64,000 nt of DNA. Origin: Bradyrhizobium sp. LHD-71 (lineage in GTDB: Bacteria; Pseudomonadota; Alphaproteobacteria; Rhizobiales; Xanthobacteraceae). Location: positions 1-64,000 of the forward strand of contig NZ_JAVIFX010000037.1 of the NCBI RefSeq assembly GCF_031157255.1. The letters are read 5' to 3'. The first letter of the stretch is position 1. Every line of letters begins with the position of its first letter. Positions 42,191 through 51,866 of the stretch are shown here, piece after piece. Made by a program: the position numbers and the translations under genes. The notes under the pieces are model-generated. The model saw nothing but the letters and a program-made list of their open reading frames with translations. It was not told the DNA's origin and did not search any database.

Positions 42191-43009
42191 TTATATAGGA
42201 TTTCGCGCCCCCTCTACAACTCGCGCAAAGACGAGCACATCGACGTTGGCGGCCTTCGCCCGCAGAAGCGCACGTGCGCAGGCGTCCACAGTCGCTCCCG
42301 TCGTGAGAACATCGTCCACCAGGACGATCCGGCGCCCCTCCACCTCAGCCCTGCGTTCAGGAGGGACCAGAAATGCACCCTGAACGTTGCGGGCGCGCTC
42401 GCTACGCGAAAGTCCGATCTGTTGCGGCGTTGGGCGGGTGCGCACCAGCGCGCCCCCCGTAACCGGACGGTTAACGGTGCGGCCGATGACCGTCGCGAGT
42501 GCGCCGGACTGGTTGTATCGCCGGCTCCAGCCGCGTCGCCAATGCAGCGGCACCGGCACCACGACGTCCGCACTTTCCAGAATTTCAGCTCCCGCCCGCA
42601 CCATCCAGCGGCCGAGCGTCGGCGCCAGATCGACGCGGTCCTGATACTTCAGCCCGTGCACCAGCGTGCGCGCGACATCGTCATACCGCACGGCGGCCCG
42701 GGCGCGGCTGTAGGCGGGCGGATCGGCGATCGCCTCCATCGACAGGATGCCGGGTCCGGGATCATAGACGAAGGGAATGCCGAGCCGTTCGCAGAACGGC
42801 GGCGCGATGAACGAGAGCTTGGCCCAACACGCCGGGCAGACGCCGTCGCCTGTGACCTGCACGCGGCAGGCGACGCACAGCGTCGGCAATGCGATGTCGA
42901 GCGCAAGTCGTGAACTGGTCAGCAGCGCCCTTTTGCAGACCGCGAGCGCGCCGCGGAAGCGACCGGGCAGGTTCGACGGCTGTGCGTCATGGGGCGCGCG
43001 GGCATCCAT
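42191..43009 (-). CDS. comF: ComF-family phosphoribosyltransferase-like protein
   Basis: The product has 272 residues from the ATG at 43009. A TTG at 43045 is an alternative. Near the start are paired cysteines (LPTLCVACRVQVTG, GVCPACWAKLSF), a zinc finger as in ComF. DVVVPVPLHWRRGWSRRYNQS follows, and RRIVLVDDVLTTGATVDACARALLRAKA is the phosphoribosyl-pyrophosphate loop. ComF assists DNA uptake in competent bacteria. In alphaproteobacteria the role is not proven. It diverges from the methyltransferase gene. Confidence 0.9.
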   Translation of the reverse strand: MDARAPHDAQPSNLPGRFRGALAVCKRALLTSSRLALDIALPTLCVACRVQVTGDGVCPACWAKLSFIAPPFCERLGIPFVYDPGPGILSMEAIADPPAYSRARAAVRYDDVARTLVHGLKYQDRVDLAPTLGRWMVRAGAEILESADVVVPVPLHWRRGWSRRYNQSGALATVIGRTVNRPVTGGALVRTRPTPQQIGLSRSERARNVQGAFLVPPERRAEVEGRRIVLVDDVLTTGATVDACARALLRAKAANVDVLVFARVVEGARNPI

Positions 43010-43104
43010 GCGGGAAATGCTATCGCCGTGACGTGACTTGCTCAAGCCGCGCTTTGAGCGGGTTTGCGCTTGCGGCGCGACGCCGGAGGCTTCAGAAGCG
43101 AGCC

Positions 43105-43947
43105 ATGATGACGGCCGATGTTCCCCGCTTGATCGACCGCGCCGCCTTGCAGGCGCGGCAAGCGCGCGCCTGCCGCGGCGGGCCGGCGACGTTCCTGCTA
43201 GACCGCGTCGCTGACGACATGCAGGAACGGCTCACGGCGGTGCTGCGCGATTTCAAGGACGTCGCCGATGTCTGGACGCCGGGAGACGGCCTTCGAGGGG
43301 CGAACACGGATCGCTTCTCGTCGCTCATCCGCATCGGGTTGTTCGACGCCGCCGACGAGGCATTGCCGCTTTCTCCGGAATCGCTCGATCTTGCGCTGTC
43401 TGCGCTCGCCCTGCAGTTCGCCAACGATCTGCCGGGCGTGCTGGCGCAGATCCGTCGCGCACTCAGACCGGACGGATTGTTTCTGGCGGCGATGCTCGGC
43501 GGCGACAGCTTGAACGAATTGCGACAATCCTTTGCGGCTGCGGAGATCGAACTCGAGGGCGGACTGTCGCCGCGCGTGCTCCCATTCGCCGACCTGCGAG
43601 ATCTCGGTGCGCTGCTGCAACGCGCCGGCTTCGCGCTTCCCGTCGCGGACGTCGATCGCGTCGTGGTGCGTTACGACAACGCACTTGCGTTGATGCAGGA
43701 CCTGCGCCGGATGGGTGCGACAAACGTTCTCACCGAACGGCGGCGGGCGCCACTCCGCCGTGCGACGCTCCTCAGGATGGCTCAGATCTACAGTGAGCGC
43801 TTCGCCGACCACGACGGGCGCATCCGCGCCACGTTCGATATCATCTGGCTTTCCGGCTGGGCGCCGCATGAAAGCCAGCAGAAGCCGCTGAAGCCGGGCT
43901 CGGCGAAGACGTCCCTCGAAGGCGCGGTGAAACGACGGAACCCGTAG
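43105..43947 (+). CDS. BioC/NDUFAF5-like SAM-dependent methyltransferase
   Basis: The product has 280 residues from ATG 43105 (or 43108). Residues 1-45 hold RAALQARQARACRGGPATFLLDRVADDMQERL, as in alphaproteobacterial BioC-like proteins and the mitochondrial NDUFAF5. LDLALSALALQFANDLPGVLAQIRRALRPDGLFLAAMLGGDSLNELRQSF is the post-I/II block of the family, and FADLRDLGALLQRAGFALPVADVD follows. Motif I is weaker than usual. NDUFAF5 acts as a hydroxylase in complex I assembly; the bacterial role is not settled. The palindrome composite begins 2 nt after the stop. Confidence 0.85.
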   Translation: MMTADVPRLIDRAALQARQARACRGGPATFLLDRVADDMQERLTAVLRDFKDVADVWTPGDGLRGANTDRFSSLIRIGLFDAADEALPLSPESLDLALSALALQFANDLPGVLAQIRRALRPDGLFLAAMLGGDSLNELRQSFAAAEIELEGGLSPRVLPFADLRDLGALLQRAGFALPVADVDRVVVRYDNALALMQDLRRMGATNVLTERRRAPLRRATLLRMAQIYSERFADHDGRIRATFDIIWLSGWAPHESQQKPLKPGSAKTSLEGAVKRRNP

Positions 43948-43948
43948 G

Positions 43949-44073
43949 CGTCATTTGCGAGCGAAGCGAAGCAATCCAGTCTGAGGTTGCGGCAGATTCC
44001 GCGCTGGATGCCTGGTCGCCCATAGGCGAGCGAAGCGACGCCGTTCTTCGAACGGCTACGCCTCCAAATGACG
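43949..44073. repeat. CGTCATT-type palindrome with the 42-bp repeat nested inside
   Basis: The outer arms are CGTCATTTGCGAGCGAAGCG...GCAATCCAG on the left and the short AAATGACG on the right, joined by GCGCTGGATGCC. Between them, at 44020-44059, lies a copy of the 42-bp unit. Compared with 15568-15657, the right arm's GCTTCGCTCGC part is missing and the nested unit stands in its place. It ends just before the mutT stop codon, between convergent genes. Confidence 0.75.
44020..44059. repeat. 42-bp palindromic repeat, copy 2 (nested)
   Basis: CCATAGGCGAGCGAAGCGAC followed by GCCGTTCTTCGAACGGCTA, identical to 15827-15865 apart from the last bases (CG in place of TGG). Confidence 0.8.
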
Positions 44074-44074
44074 A

Positions 44075-44473
44075 CTACAGCAGATCTTCCAGATGCGGGA
44101 TCAGCGGCAGGTCGGCCGGTGGCATCGGATAGTCACGCAGCCTGGTCGCGCGCACCCAGGCGAGTTGCTGGCCTTCGCGGGCGATAACATTGCCTTCCCA
44201 GCGCCGGCAAATATAGAGCGGCATCAGCAAGTGGAAGCTCGCATAGGCGTGGCTTGCAAAGGTCAACGGCGCGAGGCACGCCTCGCGCACGGTGATGCCA
44301 AGCTCCTCATGCAGTTCGCGAATCAGCGCGTCCTCCGGCCGTTCACCAGCGTTCAGCTTGCCGCCGGGAAACTCCCACAGCCCGGCCATCGCCTTGCCTT
44401 CGGGCCGCTGCGCGATCAGCACGCGGTTGTCAGGATCGATCAGCGCACAGGCGACGACGAGCGTGAGGTTCAC
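44075..44473 (-). CDS. mutT: 8-oxo-dGTP diphosphatase (MutT, Nudix)
   Basis: The product has 132 residues, starting at a GTG that overlaps the argJ stop codon (GTGA), so translation is coupled to argJ. The Nudix box reads [24 protein letters not shown] (GX5EX7REUXEEXGU) and is complete. [21 protein letters not shown] is the MutT-type front, recognising guanine nucleotides. MutT removes oxidised dGTP to limit mutation. The argJ-mutT order is common in the class. Confidence 0.93.
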   Translation of the reverse strand: MNLTLVVACALIDPDNRVLIAQRPEGKAMAGLWEFPGGKLNAGERPEDALIRELHEELGITVREACLAPLTFASHAYASFHLLMPLYICRRWEGNVIAREGQQLAWVRATRLRDYPMPPADLPLIPHLEDLL

Positions 44474-45711
44474 GACCGATAATCGCCGTTGATCGCGACA
44501 TATTCCTTGGTGAGGTCGCAGGTGAGCACACGGTCGCGACCCTTGCCAAGTCCGAGCGATATCTTGATTCGAACCTCGGGCTCTTTCATCGTCGCCGACA
44601 CCTGCACTTCGTCATAAGACGGATCGCGTTCGCCCTTGGTCGCCACGCGGATGCCGTTGAAAGCGATCGAGATCTTGTCGCGATTGGCGGGCTCGCCCGC
44701 CTTGCCGATCGCCATGACGACGCGGCCCCAATTGGCGTCCTCACCGGCAATCGCCGTCTTCACCAAGGGCGAATTCGCCACCGACATCGCGATCTTGCGC
44801 GCGGACGGCTTCGAGACCGCGCCCTCGACGACGATCTCGACCAGCTTGCGCGCGCCTTCGCCGTCGCGCGCCACCTGCTCGGACAGGTCGGCCAGCACGC
44901 CATTGAACGCCTTGGTGAACGCCTTCAGCCGCGGATCGGAGGCGCGTGAAATCTTCGGAGCGCCGCGTTCGGCGGCGGCACCGGTGGCAAAGGCGAGCAG
45001 CGTATCCGACGTCGACGTGTCGCTGTCGATGGTGACGGCGTTGAATGTATCTTCGACACCGGCCTTCAGCAGCGCCTGCAGCGCCGATGCCGACAGCGGC
45101 GCGTCGGTGAACACGAACGACAGCATCGTCGCCATGTCGGGTGCGATCATGCCCGCGCCCTTGGCGATGCCGTTGATGGTCACACTGGCCTTGCCGAGCT
45201 TCACGGTGGCGGTCGCGATCTTCGGGAAGGTATCCGTCGTCATGATCGCCTTCGCGGCGTCGAGCCAATAATCGGCGCCCGCCTGGGTCGCGAGATGCTC
45301 CAGCACGCCGTCGAACTTGGTCGCATCGAGGGGCTCGCCGATGACGCCGGTCGAGGCCAGGAAAACCTCGCCGGTCTTGCAGCCTGCCGCTTTCGCGGCG
45401 ATCGTCGCCGTCAACGCCGTCGAGCTGCGGCCGCTCTTGCCGGTGAAAGCGTTGGCATTGCCGGAGTTGACCACCAGGGCCCGGGCCTTGCCGGCCTTGA
45501 TCTTTGCCTTGCACCACTCGACGGGGGCGCTCGCGCATTTCGATTTGGTGAACACGCCAGCGACGGTCGTGCCTTCGTCAAGCAGGGCCAGCAGCACGTC
45601 GGTGCGGTTCTTGTAGCGGATGCCGGCCTCGGCCGTCGCGAGACGCACGCCGGCGATGGCGGGTGCCTGGGCCAGGGTTTTGGGGGCGAGGGGGGAGATC
45701 GGGGTGGCCAT
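44470..45711 (-). CDS. argJ: Bifunctional ornithine acetyltransferase / N-acetylglutamate synthase
   Basis: The product has 413 residues from the ATG at 45711. The self-cleavage site is seen in [16 protein letters not shown] (nucleophilic Thr after Ala), which splits the precursor in two subunits. [24 protein letters not shown] and [12 protein letters not shown]-like ([16 protein letters not shown]) blocks are present, and [16 protein letters not shown] near the end. It transfers acetyl from acetylornithine to glutamate, recycling acetyl in arginine synthesis. Downstream mutT overlaps. A hairpin-rich stretch separates it from the PPIase gene. Confidence 0.95.
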   Translation of the reverse strand: MATPISPLAPKTLAQAPAIAGVRLATAEAGIRYKNRTDVLLALLDEGTTVAGVFTKSKCASAPVEWCKAKIKAGKARALVVNSGNANAFTGKSGRSSTALTATIAAKAAGCKTGEVFLASTGVIGEPLDATKFDGVLEHLATQAGADYWLDAAKAIMTTDTFPKIATATVKLGKASVTINGIAKGAGMIAPDMATMLSFVFTDAPLSASALQALLKAGVEDTFNAVTIDSDTSTSDTLLAFATGAAAERGAPKISRASDPRLKAFTKAFNGVLADLSEQVARDGEGARKLVEIVVEGAVSKPSARKIAMSVANSPLVKTAIAGEDANWGRVVMAIGKAGEPANRDKISIAFNGIRVATKGERDPSYDEVQVSATMKEPEVRIKISLGLGKGRDRVLTCDLTKEYVAINGDYRS

Positions 45712-45853
45712 GATGCGCTCTGTGATGGGTGGAGCGCGCTCTGTACCACTTTCTGTCATGCCTGCGGAAGCAGGAGACTTCAGCGTCATCGCCGGGCTGC
45801 CCCGTGATGACGCTGATGAGACCTAATGAAGGCACTGCGTTCCCTTATCGGGA

Positions 45854-45875
45854 TTGCCGGGTCAAAGCCCGGCAA
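45854..45875. terminator. Hairpin downstream of the PpiC gene (possible terminator or REP)
   Basis: TTGCCGGG pairs with CCCGGCAA around TCAAAG, an 8-bp GC-rich stem, 13 nt beyond the PpiC-type gene's stop codon. A second hairpin (CGTCATC...GATGACG) lies about 45784-45813. The sequence ATTGCCGGGTCAAAGCCCGGCAATGACA is a repeat I recognise from related genomes, so it may be a REP used as a terminator. Confidence 0.5.
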
Positions 45876-45887
45876 TGACAGCTGAAA

Positions 45888-46808
45888 CTACTTCTTCGGC
45901 GGAGCCATCGCGCCGCCCTTGGCCGGCGGAGAAGCGTCCTTGGCGGCGGGCGCCTCGTTCTTCTGCTCGATCCGCTCGATCTTGGCGGTCTCGCGCAGCT
46001 TGCTGACGAGGTCGGCCTGCGCCTTGCGCGTCACATAAGTTTCAATCTGCGGCTTCACCTGGTCGAATTCCGGCGGCTTGCGCTTGCGCTTGTCCTCGAC
46101 CTTGATGACGTGCCAGCCGAACTGGCTCTTGATGGGATCGGAAATCTTGCCCGGCTCGAGCTCGAAGGCGGCCTTCGAGAACTCCGGCACCATCTGCTCC
46201 TTGGTGAAGTAGCCGAGGTCGCCGCCGTCCGACGCGCCCGGATCCTTCGACTTCTTCTTGGCGATTTCGGCGAAGTCGCCGCCCTTCTTCAGCTCGTCGG
46301 CGACCTGTTTGGCCTCGTCTTCGCTCTCCACCAGGATATGCCGCGCGCGAACCTCGTCGTCGCCCCCCATCTGCTTGGCGGCCTCGTCGTAGACCTTGCG
46401 CATGGCAGCGTCGGTTGTGGCGGTCTTCGCCTCGTCCGTCAAAAGCTTGTCCATCAACAACCGGTCGCGTGCGAACGCGAGGCTCTTCTTGAAAGACTCG
46501 CTTTCGCCGAGCTTCTTGTCCTCGGCCGCCTTTGCAACGATCTTCAGGTCGATCACATAGGACAGGAGGTTTTCACGCTTGGTCGCAGGATCCATCTGCG
46601 CGAGCTGGCCGGAGCCCAGTTCCTCTTCCGCCATGTTGAGGTCGCTCTGACGGATTTCCACGCCATTGACCTTGGCAAGAACAGGATTAGCGTCTTGCGC
46701 GCTAACCTGAGCGGCGCTTGTGAAGACTACGGCTGCGCATCCAGTCACCGCCAGTGCGGCGAGTGCGATGCGAAAGGGCGCTATCGGGCGCCGAAGGGGT
46801 GCGGTCAT
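45888..46808 (-). CDS. Periplasmic PpiC-type peptidylprolyl isomerase
   Basis: The product has 306 residues from the ATG at 46808. A signal peptide fills residues 1-38 (IALAALAVTGCAAVVFTSAAQVSAQDA). A SurA-like N-terminal helical part follows, then the parvulin domain (about 145-245): VRARHILVESEDEAKQVADELKKGGDFAEIAKKKSKDPGASDGGDLGYFTKEQMVPEF, and SQFGWHVIKVEDKR. The end is Pro/Ala/Lys-rich. It helps fold outer-membrane or exported proteins. It diverges from secA, so folding and export genes share a promoter region. Confidence 0.9.
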   Translation of the reverse strand: MTAPLRRPIAPFRIALAALAVTGCAAVVFTSAAQVSAQDANPVLAKVNGVEIRQSDLNMAEEELGSGQLAQMDPATKRENLLSYVIDLKIVAKAAEDKKLGESESFKKSLAFARDRLLMDKLLTDEAKTATTDAAMRKVYDEAAKQMGGDDEVRARHILVESEDEAKQVADELKKGGDFAEIAKKKSKDPGASDGGDLGYFTKEQMVPEFSKAAFELEPGKISDPIKSQFGWHVIKVEDKRKRKPPEFDQVKPQIETYVTRKAQADLVSKLRETAKIERIEQKNEAPAAKDASPPAKGGAMAPPKK

Positions 46809-46924
46809 GACGAATCTCGTAAGGATCTGAATGTTCAACGCGGGCGGACAGTCGCGCAATCGTGGCGCCTTAGCAATGCGTAAAGTCAGGCAGAATCATG
46901 AATTTCCTGAGAGGTTAAGCGCCG

Positions 46925-46953
46925 TTGACAAGGCTTTGGGCGGCTCATATCTC
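46925..46953 (+). promoter_or_regulatory. Candidate secA promoter
   Basis: TTGACA at 46925-46930 is a perfect -35 box. Seventeen nt later is TATCTC (46948-46953), a poor but possible -10 within CTCATATCTC. It lies about 105 nt before the secA start. No other good -35 was seen in this gap. Confidence 0.45.
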
Positions 46954-47058
46954 TGCCCGGCCGTATGGAACTGGCCGCGGCGCGATTTCGGCTGCCTTGG
47001 TTAATCCGCTAGAGGCTGATTGCGGCTAAAGTCGCCTCTCTTCAAGGACGAATTTTCA

Positions 47059-49893
47059 ATGATCGGCGCGCTCGCCCGCAAGCTTTTCGGTTCCGCCAAC
47101 GACCGGCGCATCAAGTCCTATCAGCCGCGGGTCAATGCCATCAACGCGCTCGAAAGCGAGCTCGAGAAACTCACCGACGAACAGCTGCGCGCGCGCACCG
47201 ACGAATTCAAGCAGCAGCTGGAGCAGGGCAAGTCGCTGGACGATATCCTCGCTCCGGCCTTCGCCACGGTCCGCGAGGCCGCCAAGCGCACCCTCGGCCA
47301 GCGCCATTTCGACGTGCAGTTGATCGGCGGCATGGTGCTGCACGAAGGCGACATCGCCGAGATGAAGACCGGTGAGGGCAAGACCCTGGTCGCAACGCTC
47401 GCGGTGTACCTGAACGCGCTCGCCGGCAAGGGCGTGCATGTCGTGACCGTGAACGACTACCTCGCCCGCCGCGACGCCGAGTGGATGGGGCAGATCTACT
47501 CGTTCCTCGGGCTCACCACCGGCGTGATCGTGCACGGCCTCGACGACGCCGAGCGCAAGACGGCCTACACCTGCGACATTACCTACGGCACCAACAACGA
47601 ATACGGCTTCGACTATCTGCGCGACAACATGAAGTACCGGCTGGAGGACATGGTCCAGCGGCCGCACTACTTCGCCATCGTCGACGAAGTGGACTCGATC
47701 CTGATCGACGAAGCGCGCACACCGCTGATCATCTCCGGCCCGCTCGACGATCGCTCCGAGTTCTACAACACCATCGACGGCTACATTCCGCAACTCACGA
47801 AGGGTGACTACGAGGTCGACGAGAAGCAGCGCACGGTGACGCTGACCGAAGCCGGCATGGAAAAGATGGAGCAGATGATCCGCGATGCGGACTTGCTCAA
47901 GGGCGACTCGCTGTACGACATCGAGAACGTCTCCACTGTCCACCACATCAATCAGGCGCTACGCGCCCACACGCTGTTCACCCGCGACAAGGACTACATC
48001 GTCCGCGACGGCGAGGTGATCATCATCGACGAGTTCACCGGCCGCATGATGCCGGGCCGCCGCTACTCGGAAGGCCTGCATCAGGCGCTCGAGGCGAAGG
48101 AGCATCAGCCGATCCAGCCCGAGAACCAGACGCTGGCCTCGATCACCTTCCAGAACTACTTTCGCATGTACGAGAAGCTCGCCGGCATGACCGGTACCGC
48201 GGCAACCGAGGCGGATGAGTTCTTCGACATCTACAAGCTCGAAGTGCGCGAAATTCCGACCAACGTTTCGGTCGCCCGCCTGGACGAAGATGACGAGGTC
48301 TATCGGACGGCGAACGAAAAATACGCGGCGATCCTCGCCGAGATCGAGCGCGCCAATGCGCGGCTGCAGCCGGTGCTGGTCGGTACCGCCTCGATCGAAA
48401 AGTCGGAGACGCTGGCCGAGTATCTGAAGAAGAACGGCTACAAGCAGATCGACTTCGGCAACCCGAAGGCGCTGGAGAAGCTCTATGCCGCCGCACGCAC
48501 CGGCAAGCCGGCAAAGTTGTTCGCGGTGCTGAACGCGCGCTTCCATGAGCAGGAAGCTTACATCGTCGCCGAGGCCGGCGTGCCCGGCGCGATCACCATC
48601 GCCACCAACATGGCCGGCCGCGGCACTGACATCAAGCTCGGCGGCTCGCTGGAGATGCGGATCGCCCAGGAAACGGCGGGCATCGAGGACGAGGCGGAAA
48701 AGCAGAAGCGTATCGAGCAGATCAAGTCCGACGTCGAGCGCTTCCGCGAGATCGTGCTGAAGGCTGAAGAGACGGTCGAGATCGAACTGGCGAAAGGCGG
48801 CAAGTCCGCCAAGACCATCACCAAGCCGGGCGGACTGTACATCATCGGCTCCGAGCGCCACGAGTCACGGCGCATCGACAATCAGTTGCGTGGTCGTTCC
48901 GGCCGTCAGGGCGACCCCGGCCGCTCGAAGTTCTTCCTGTCGCTGGAAGACGACCTGATGCGCATCTTCGGCTCGGACCGGCTGGACACGATGCTGCAGC
49001 GTCTCGGCCTGAAGGACGGCGAGGCGATCATCCATCCGTGGATCAACAAGGCGCTGGAGAAGGCGCAGCAGAAGGTCGAGGCGCGCAACTTCGACATCCG
49101 CAAGAATCTCTTGAAATTCGACAACGTCCAGAACGATCAGCGCAAGGTGATCTTCGACCAGCGCATCGACCTGATGCGCGACGAGGACGTCGCCGAGACG
49201 GTGGCCGACATGCGCCACGCGCTGGTGGACGACCTGGTGTCCAAGCATGTGCCGGAAGGCGTCTACCCCGAGCAGTGGGACGTCGTCGGCCTCAAGGAGG
49301 AGCTCAACCGTGTGCTTGCGCTCGACCTGCCGGTCGACGAGTGGGCGAAGGAAGAAGGCATCGCCGACGAAGAGATCATGCAGCGCGTCGAGAAGCGCGT
49401 CGATGAGCACATGGCCGCGAAGGTCGCGCAATGGGGCCCGGACGTCATCCGCTACGTCGAGAAGACGCTGCTTCTGCAGACGCTCGACCATCTCTGGCGT
49501 GAGCATCTCGTGATGCTGGATCACCTTCGGCAGGTGATCGGGCTGCGCGGCTATGGCCAGCGCGATCCGCTCAACGAGTACAAGGCCGAAGCGTTCAACC
49601 TGTTCGAGACGATGGTCGCACACTTGCGCGAGGCGGTGACGGCACAGCTGATGCGGGTCGAGATCGTGCCGCCGGAGCAACAGCCCGAGCTGCCGGAGAT
49701 GGAGGCGCACAAGTTCAATCCGAACACCGGCGAAGACGAGATGTCGCTCGCGCAGGTGGCGATGTCGCCGCCGACCGCGCCGGCCGACCGCGATCCGAAC
49801 AACCCGGCGACCTGGGGCAAGGTGGGGCGCAACGAGAATTGCCCCTGTGGCTCGGGCAAGAAGTTCAAGCACTGCCACGGCCGGTTCGCTTAA
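47059..49893 (+). CDS. secA: Preprotein translocase ATPase SecA
   Basis: The product has 944 residues from the ATG at 47059, preceded by AAGGA. NBD1 shows [15 protein letters not shown] (Walker A, 102-109) and [21 protein letters not shown] (DEAD-like). The preprotein cross-linking domain follows, then NBD2 with [13 protein letters not shown] and the helical wing and scaffold. The C-terminus [17 protein letters not shown] is the zinc-binding SecB-contact tail (CxCxnCH). SecA drives proteins through SecYEG using ATP. The length is normal. Confidence 0.98.
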   Translation: MIGALARKLFGSANDRRIKSYQPRVNAINALESELEKLTDEQLRARTDEFKQQLEQGKSLDDILAPAFATVREAAKRTLGQRHFDVQLIGGMVLHEGDIAEMKTGEGKTLVATLAVYLNALAGKGVHVVTVNDYLARRDAEWMGQIYSFLGLTTGVIVHGLDDAERKTAYTCDITYGTNNEYGFDYLRDNMKYRLEDMVQRPHYFAIVDEVDSILIDEARTPLIISGPLDDRSEFYNTIDGYIPQLTKGDYEVDEKQRTVTLTEAGMEKMEQMIRDADLLKGDSLYDIENVSTVHHINQALRAHTLFTRDKDYIVRDGEVIIIDEFTGRMMPGRRYSEGLHQALEAKEHQPIQPENQTLASITFQNYFRMYEKLAGMTGTAATEADEFFDIYKLEVREIPTNVSVARLDEDDEVYRTANEKYAAILAEIERANARLQPVLVGTASIEKSETLAEYLKKNGYKQIDFGNPKALEKLYAAARTGKPAKLFAVLNARFHEQEAYIVAEAGVPGAITIATNMAGRGTDIKLGGSLEMRIAQETAGIEDEAEKQKRIEQIKSDVERFREIVLKAEETVEIELAKGGKSAKTITKPGGLYIIGSERHESRRIDNQLRGRSGRQGDPGRSKFFLSLEDDLMRIFGSDRLDTMLQRLGLKDGEAIIHPWINKALEKAQQKVEARNFDIRKNLLKFDNVQNDQRKVIFDQRIDLMRDEDVAETVADMRHALVDDLVSKHVPEGVYPEQWDVVGLKEELNRVLALDLPVDEWAKEEGIADEEIMQRVEKRVDEHMAAKVAQWGPDVIRYVEKTLLLQTLDHLWREHLVMLDHLRQVIGLRGYGQRDPLNEYKAEAFNLFETMVAHLREAVTAQLMRVEIVPPEQQPELPEMEAHKFNPNTGEDEMSLAQVAMSPPTAPADRDPNNPATWGKVGRNENCPCGSGKKFKHCHGRFA

Positions 49894-50037
49894 ACGGTAA
49901 CCCTCGCGAGAGCGCCCCTTTTTGCGCGTCCCGGCCATGAGGCTGGCACGCCGCCATTCCATGGCGTCATCCTTCGAGACAGCGCTACGCTCTTCCGTTA
50001 AGGATGACGATCGCCAATCGAAGGGAAGGGATCGGCC

Positions 50038-50691
50038 ATGCTCACCATTTACGGCGTTTATCGTTCGCGCGCGTCGCGCAATTACTGGCTTGCGAACGAA
50101 CTCGGCATTCCGTTCAAGTGCGAGCCGGTGATCCAGGCCTATCGGCTGAGCGACCCTAACGCCGCAGATGCACCGTCGCATACGCGCTCGGCGGCGTTTC
50201 TGAAGATCAATCCGAATGGCCACATCCCGTCGATGGACGATGGCGGCCTGACGCTGCACGAATCGCTGGCGATCAATCTCTATCTTGCGAAGAAGCACGG
50301 TGGTCCGCTCGCACCGGCCGACCTGATGGAAGACGGGCTCATGACCATGTGGTCGCTATGGGCCGCGACCGAGGTCGAACCTCATTCCCTGCAGGTGCTG
50401 ACGCATCGCGCGGGCAAGCCGGAACTGCGCGATGCGAAGCTTGCGCAAGCGGCGATCGACGCGTTGCGTGCTCCCTTTGCCGTGCTGGACAACGCGCTGG
50501 CCGCGTCCGGTTCTCTGGTGGGCGGGCGCTTCACCGTCGCCGATATCAATGTGGCGGAGGTCGTGCGCTATGCGATGACTGCACCGGAACTGTTCAGCGC
50601 TGCGCCGCGCGTCAAGGCCTGGCTCGAGAGCTGCCATGTGCGCCCGGCATTCAAGTCGATGATGGCGACGCGCGAGCAGGAGCCGGCGTAA
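50038..50691 (+). CDS. Glutathione S-transferase family protein
   Basis: The product has 217 residues. The thioredoxin-like half reads [25 protein letters not shown] and [30 protein letters not shown], with the IP cis-Pro and ES motif. The helical half has [20 protein letters not shown], the N-capping box. The catalytic Ser at YRSRASR suggests a beta-like class. The substrate is unknown. The next gene follows 71 nt downstream. Confidence 0.88.
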   Translation: MLTIYGVYRSRASRNYWLANELGIPFKCEPVIQAYRLSDPNAADAPSHTRSAAFLKINPNGHIPSMDDGGLTLHESLAINLYLAKKHGGPLAPADLMEDGLMTMWSLWAATEVEPHSLQVLTHRAGKPELRDAKLAQAAIDALRAPFAVLDNALAASGSLVGGRFTVADINVAEVVRYAMTAPELFSAAPRVKAWLESCHVRPAFKSMMATREQEPA

Positions 50692-50762
50692 AGACAATTC
50701 AGCCGGTCGTCGCGTCGCGCTGCACTCGGCCTGACCAAGTCCTTCGCCTCCAGGATCACCCG

Positions 50763-51782
50763 ATGTCCGCCAATTCCTCCGCCATCCGCTGGGCCGTGCC
50801 GAACGTCGACGATGCGCCGCTGGAGAGCGTGCGATTCCATGGATTGAAGACCGGTCCGAAGCTGATCGTGGTCGGTGCAGTCCACGGCAACGAGACCTGC
50901 GGTCCGAACGCGATCGTGCGCGCCATCGACGATTGCCGGGCGGGACGGCTGGTGATCCGGCGCGGCGAGGTCACTTTCGTGCCGGTCGCCAATGCCAAGG
51001 CCTACCGGCAGAACACGCGCGAAGGGGACCGAAACCTCAACCGCGATCTGCGCGAAAGGCCGCTTCCCGTCGACAACGAGGACAGGATCGGCAACCCGCT
51101 GACCGCCCTGTTGCGCCAGCACGATGTTCTGCTCGACATCCATTCGTTCCGCGGCGAGGGCAAGCCCTTCGTCTTCTTCGGTCCGGAGGACAATGCGGGT
51201 GAGCTCGAAGCCTTTCGTCATGCCACGGCGGAAGCCGCCTTCGCCGCCTGTCTCGGCACCGACATCCTGATTCATGGCTGGCTCGACATCTATGTCGCGC
51301 TGATCGCGGCGCGCGAGCGGCTGGCCCTGCCGCCTCTCGCCGTCACCGAGGGTTTTGGGACTACCGAGTACATGCGTTTCGCCGGCGGCTATGGCGTCAC
51401 GCTGGAATGCGGCCAGCACGATGATCCGGCTGCGGCCGATATTGGCCATGCTGCGATTCATAACGCGCTCGTCCATCTCGGCATAGCCGTTCGAAGAACG
51501 GCGTCGCTTCACTCGCCTATGGTCGACGCGGCTCTCCCAGCGCGGCGCCGGCCAGCCGTGATCCACATGAACGATCTCGTGATCTGCGAGACGCCAGGCG
51601 ACAAGCTTGAGGGCCAGTGGAGGACCGGAGACAGCGTTACCGCCGGACAGCCCGTTGCCCGTCGCGTTGACGGAGAGCTCGTGAGCGCTCCGCGCGACGG
51701 CTACATCATCTTTCCGAATGCCAATGCAAAACTGGGCGAGGCGATCTGCTACCTCGGCGTAAGGAGCGCGCGCGGCGCCTGA
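50763..51782 (+). CDS. Succinylglutamate desuccinylase/aspartoacylase-family hydrolase with a repeat-derived segment
   Basis: The product has 339 residues from the ATG at 50763. Zinc ligands show in VVGAVHGNETCGP (His, Glu) and LLDIHSF (His). EGDRNLNRDL carries the substrate arginine. The catalytic domain runs to about residue 235. A C-terminal beta domain (about 262-339) has QWRTGDSVTAGQPVARRVDGELVSAPRDGYIIFPN. Between them, about residues 240-254 (IAVRRTASLHSPM) come from a 41-bp palindromic repeat (51482-51522) read in frame. Enzymes of this family remove acyl groups from amino acids. The substrate here is not known. Confidence 0.85.
   Translation: MSANSSAIRWAVPNVDDAPLESVRFHGLKTGPKLIVVGAVHGNETCGPNAIVRAIDDCRAGRLVIRRGEVTFVPVANAKAYRQNTREGDRNLNRDLRERPLPVDNEDRIGNPLTALLRQHDVLLDIHSFRGEGKPFVFFGPEDNAGELEAFRHATAEAAFAACLGTDILIHGWLDIYVALIAARERLALPPLAVTEGFGTTEYMRFAGGYGVTLECGQHDDPAAADIGHAAIHNALVHLGIAVRRTASLHSPMVDAALPARRRPAVIHMNDLVICETPGDKLEGQWRTGDSVTAGQPVARRVDGELVSAPRDGYIIFPNANAKLGEAICYLGVRSARGA
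51482..51522. repeat. 42-bp palindromic repeat, copy 3, in frame in a coding gene
   Basis: The reverse complement of this stretch reads CCATAGGCGAGTGAAGCGAC then GCCGTTCTTCGAACGGCTATG, differing from 15827-15867 by one base (T for C). No stop codon arises in the host frame. It falls in the linker between the catalytic and C-terminal domains of the aspartoacylase-like protein. Confidence 0.85.
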
Positions 51783-51866
51783 AAGCGACGCAGTTCCCCT
51801 GTCCTAGGGAGGGCCTCGGTCGTCCGCGAGGATCTCGGTGTCGAGGCAGCTGCGAATTGAGCGTGA

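Noticed and set aside
48865-50298. 477-codon open frame antisense to secA
   Set aside because: It lies wholly opposite a certain gene and its start. It has repetitive Arg/Leu/Ala content with no domain, which is expected from GC-rich codon use on the other strand.
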